A stretch of DNA of 45,458 nucleotides from Desulfobulbus propionicus (lineage in GTDB: Bacteria; Desulfobacterota; Desulfobulbia; Desulfobulbales; Desulfobulbaceae), in assembly GCA_002746685.1 (NCBI GenBank), contig PDQK01000009.1, positions 1 to 45,458 on the forward strand, given 5' to 3'. The translations under genes were made by a program, and so were the position numbers. Below, piece after piece: positions 43,607 to 45,458 of the stretch. The notes below the pieces were generated by a model. It was given only the letters and a program-made list of their open reading frames with translations, was not told where the DNA came from and searched no databases. Position 1 is the stretch's first letter. Every line of letters begins with the position of its first letter.

Positions 43607-44209
43607 TTACTCAGTTGGTTGTTGTAACTCGTTTTGAATAATCGTTTGATTAGAGGGGGTAGATGAAAGAACCATCTGATGAATGGTTGGGGAAAATTGG
43701 GCCTCAAAATCCATGGGAGTTCCCACGGTTATACGTTCTACGGATGTATCTGCAGTGTTAAAGATCAAAAATCCCGGGGCCACTTCTTTTCCCAGCAAAT
43801 CACCAGGGTTCAGCAAGAGGCAGCCATTCATATATTGTGTTTCACAGATATGGTTATGCCCATAGCAGATCACATCAAACTCACCTGTTTTGGCAATGCT
43901 GTGGGCAAGCTCGGGGTAATGATGAAAGGCGATTTTTAAGCCATCAACCGTGATGAAACCAAAAATCCCGTGGTGATGAATATTCTCCAGTTCTTTTGAT
44001 CGCGATGAAACCAGATGCTGATCACCAGCGTTATTCCCATAAATGAGATGGACCTGCCCCTTAAACCGCGAAAGATGCTTCAGCATAAAAGGAGAGATCA
44101 GGTCCCCGCAATGGATGAGTATTTCTACCCCAGCCTGATGCAGATAATCAATTGCCCGGTGGAGATGAAGGACTTGATCGTGACTGTCTGACAATATGGC
44201 AATACGCAT
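43607..44209 (-). CDS. metallophosphoesterase, YfcE/MJ0936 family
   Basis: A 200-residue phosphodiesterase. MRIAILSDSHDQVLHLHRAI gives the D-x-H metal site, ILIHCGDLISP the GD motif, VHLIYGNNAGD the GN-D/H motif (GNNAGD), KIAFHHYPELAH the H site and VICYGHNHI the GH-x-H site; all ligands are present. Related YfcE enzymes hydrolyse small phosphodiesters in vitro; the natural substrate is unknown. ATG at 44209 is chosen as it starts directly at the fold's first strand. It is cotranscribed with the S1-type gene. Confidence 0.88.
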   Translation of the reverse strand: MRIAILSDSHDQVLHLHRAIDYLHQAGVEILIHCGDLISPFMLKHLSRFKGQVHLIYGNNAGDQHLVSSRSKELENIHHHGIFGFITVDGLKIAFHHYPELAHSIAKTGEFDVICYGHNHICETQYMNGCLLLNPGDLLGKEVAPGFLIFNTADTSVERITVGTPMDFEAQFSPTIHQMVLSSTPSNQTIIQNELQQPTE

Positions 44210-44357
44210 AGACGAGGAGAACGTGAAGTTTTGATAATCAGTAAGCTGTAATGTGTAAAAACAACACTCTTTACCTTGATCAACAGGAGTGATCAATACC
44301 TTTTTCTCGTTTGGCTGGTTTATCTTGGTTTAGTGTCCTGTGGAGAGCTGCCGTGGA

Positions 44358-44381
44358 AAGATGAAGTGGTCGTGATCCGTT
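44358..44381. repeat. short intergenic repeat (GATGAAGTG..GTGATC..GTTAC)
   Basis: GATGAAGTGGTCGTGATCCG followed by TTAC lies just downstream of the LolA-like gene and closely matches 28463-28484 and 45222-45245. Confidence 0.5.
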
Positions 44382-44387
44382 ACCCTT

Positions 44388-45095
44388 TTACTGTTGGATG
44401 ATTTCCGTATCTTCTGGAATATCGATGTGGGTTACCTGGAATAGCTGTTTTTCATTTGGTGGTGCTGTCGTGTCTGTTTTGATATTGGTAAGCACAAGGG
44501 TTGTTTTCGAGTCGAAGTGATCGAGCAAGACAAGCTTGTGGATGAGAAAATCAGCAGAATACCAGATACGAATCTGCTGCAGTTGCGGGTGCGGTTCTTT
44601 TGGCGTCAACAACATGGTCTGCCATGGATGTTCTGGCGCTGACAACTGCGAATCAGCCTCTGGTACACTAACAGTGAAGGTATCCATGATATCTGTTGTG
44701 CCGGAAAAAAGAGCTAGCGTGATATCGCTGGTACTTTGGTCAACTGGTGTAATGATGAGCTGTTTGTCCTCTTCTGTATAGATAGAGAGTTTTTGCCCTG
44801 TATTGACAATAATCTGTCGTGCAGGGTGCATGTAATCCCAGCGCATGACTATTTGTTCTGATGCTGCTGGTCGTAAAAAACTTCCCTTGCCTGCGCCCTC
44901 CCTGATCCTTGAGCCTGTGGTTGTTTGTTGTTTGAAATCAAAGTGTAACTGGTAAATACTTTTGTACAGTTCTTTAATTTGAGCTGCCTGCTCCTTGCCA
45001 GCTGTCTCTGTTGCTGAAACTGTAGAGAAACTTGAAAGAATGCAGAGAAGGAAAAAAAAGGCGAGCTGGGGGAATGCTGTAAGAGATCTATACAT
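44388..45095 (-). CDS. LolA-like outer-membrane lipoprotein carrier protein
   Basis: A 235-residue exported protein. The ATG at 45095 opens a signal peptide (MYRSLTAFPQLAFFFLLC..STVSA). The mature part has the LolA pattern LHFDFKQQTTTGSRIREGAGKGSFLRPAASEQIVMRWDYMHPARQIIVNTGQKLSIYTEEDKQLIITPV. It should ferry lipoproteins across the periplasm. It is longer than E. coli LolA (203) and divergent. Flanked on both sides by copies of the short intergenic repeat. Confidence 0.83.
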   Translation of the reverse strand: MYRSLTAFPQLAFFFLLCILSSFSTVSATETAGKEQAAQIKELYKSIYQLHFDFKQQTTTGSRIREGAGKGSFLRPAASEQIVMRWDYMHPARQIIVNTGQKLSIYTEEDKQLIITPVDQSTSDITLALFSGTTDIMDTFTVSVPEADSQLSAPEHPWQTMLLTPKEPHPQLQQIRIWYSADFLIHKLVLLDHFDSKTTLVLTNIKTDTTAPPNEKQLFQVTHIDIPEDTEIIQQ

Positions 45096-45113
45096 AATTT
45101 TTTCCAGTAAAAC

Positions 45114-45254
45114 TGATGTATCGTAACCAGTCACGGGGGCAACAAAGACTCTTTTGAGCAGGTAAGCAAACGGAGTAAGACTCCGTGTACAGGAGTATGC
45201 GGGAAAGAGTGATTGTGCACAGATGAAGTGCCGGTGATCAGTTACGATTTATCA
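45114..45254. repeat. inverted-repeat intergenic element upstream of the LolA-like gene
   Basis: TGATGTATCGTAACCAGTCA at 45114 and the reverse complement of GTGATCAGTTACGATTTATC at 45234-45253 agree in about 16 of 21 positions. Between them lies CGGAG/CTCCG (45170-45185), a small hairpin. The right end repeats GATGAAGTG. Ends and size are like those of a REP or MITE unit. Confidence 0.5.
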
Positions 45255-45346
45255 CGTTGTCTCATAGGTGGCGTGAGATCAGAAACAACACCGTCATCGG
45301 TGAAGGCAATAGATGAAAGAAAGGATATGAATTCTGCAAAAGGGAT

Positions 45347-45380
45347 ACGCCCTTTCTTAAGCAATTAAAAGAAAGGGCGT
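45347..45380 (-). terminator. terminator of the gene entering from the right edge
   Basis: ACGCCCTTTCTT and AAGAAAGGGCGT are perfect 12-base arms with a ten-base loop; on the minus strand the stem is followed by ATCCCTTTTGC. It lies 11 bases after the TAA of the partial minus-strand gene. Confidence 0.75.
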
Positions 45381-45390
45381 TGCAAGAACA

Positions 45391-45458
45391 TTATTTTTTC
45401 TTGGTACGTGCTTCAATCGCTTTACGCAGGTTTGCAGGGAGCCCACGTTCTTTACCTG
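45391..45458 (-). CDS. C-terminal end of an unidentified gene (partial)
   Basis: On the minus strand the frame from the edge reads GKERGLPANLRKAIEARTKKK and then TAA (45393-45391). It is basic and probably helical. The family is not recognised from 21 residues. A terminator follows at once, supporting a real gene end. Confidence 0.55.
   Translation of the reverse strand, partial: GKERGLPANLRKAIEARTKKK

Noticed and set aside
1..45458. CRISPR array, tRNA or rRNA genes
   Set aside because: No regularly spaced identical repeats of 25-40 bases, no cloverleaf with a GTTC loop and no rRNA landmark was recognised on reading either strand.

Overview
The window looks like chromosomal DNA of a Gram-negative, anaerobic Desulfobacterota-type bacterium, perhaps a Desulfobulbales-like sulfate reducer. 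This is an inference from gene content: paired phenylacetate-CoA ligases around a branched-chain amino acid ABC transporter, the order zapB-zapA-6S-like RNA-rny, and the run pal-skp-rfaE1-yicC-remA-gmk-rlmB. No rRNA or tRNA gene was seen, so the placement is not proven.

Region 1 (1-7900, plus strand): the tail of an unidentified gene, then paaK, an ACT-domain gene, livHMGF and a second paaK, ending with a periplasmic FKBP-type isomerase and a 53-residue Lys/Cys-rich protein before a strong terminator. The set reads as import of hydrophobic or aromatic amino acids and CoA activation of their aryl-acid products. No substrate-binding protein lies inside the window.

Region 2 (7900-10970): a mobile-DNA graveyard. 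A decayed copy of the 3' end of an mscS gene, the C-terminal remnant of an IS4/IS1634-type transposase, a serine recombinase that stops after 28 codons behind an array of GTCTCA repeats, an intact AbiE-type toxin-antitoxin pair with a palindromic operator, and an internally deleted IS256-type transposase lie between the mscS fragment and the intact mscS.

Region 3 (10900-21800): mscS, an MFS exporter and an NMT1/SsuABC-type ABC importer on the minus strand; a CBS protein and a putative left-handed beta-helix protein on the plus strand; galE and an HD-domain nucleotidase with divergent sigma-70-like promoters; a vWA-OmpA envelope protein.

Region 4 (22150-30900): a minus-strand block holding a lytic transglycosylase (MltD-like), a divergent MoaE-like protein, an HDOD protein, a hybrid histidine kinase, a YihY/BrkB membrane protein and, overlapping the latter, a ParB-domain protein whose N-terminal half resembles an N-formylglutamate amidohydrolase fold with its metal-site His apparently replaced. 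That fusion is the most unusual gene here. A NUDIX hydrolase is divergent from mltD.

Region 5 (31100-45458): housekeeping genes for division (zapB-like, zapA), RNA (6S-like RNA, RNase Y, dihydrouridine synthase, YicC, RlmB, S1-domain protein), metal or peroxide regulation (Fur family), envelope (Pal, Skp, LolA-like, heptose kinase) and nucleotide metabolism (Gmk), plus an odd radical SAM protein and a hypothetical protein. Short degenerate inverted repeats with a GTGATCAGTTAC-like core recur between genes in regions 4 and 5.
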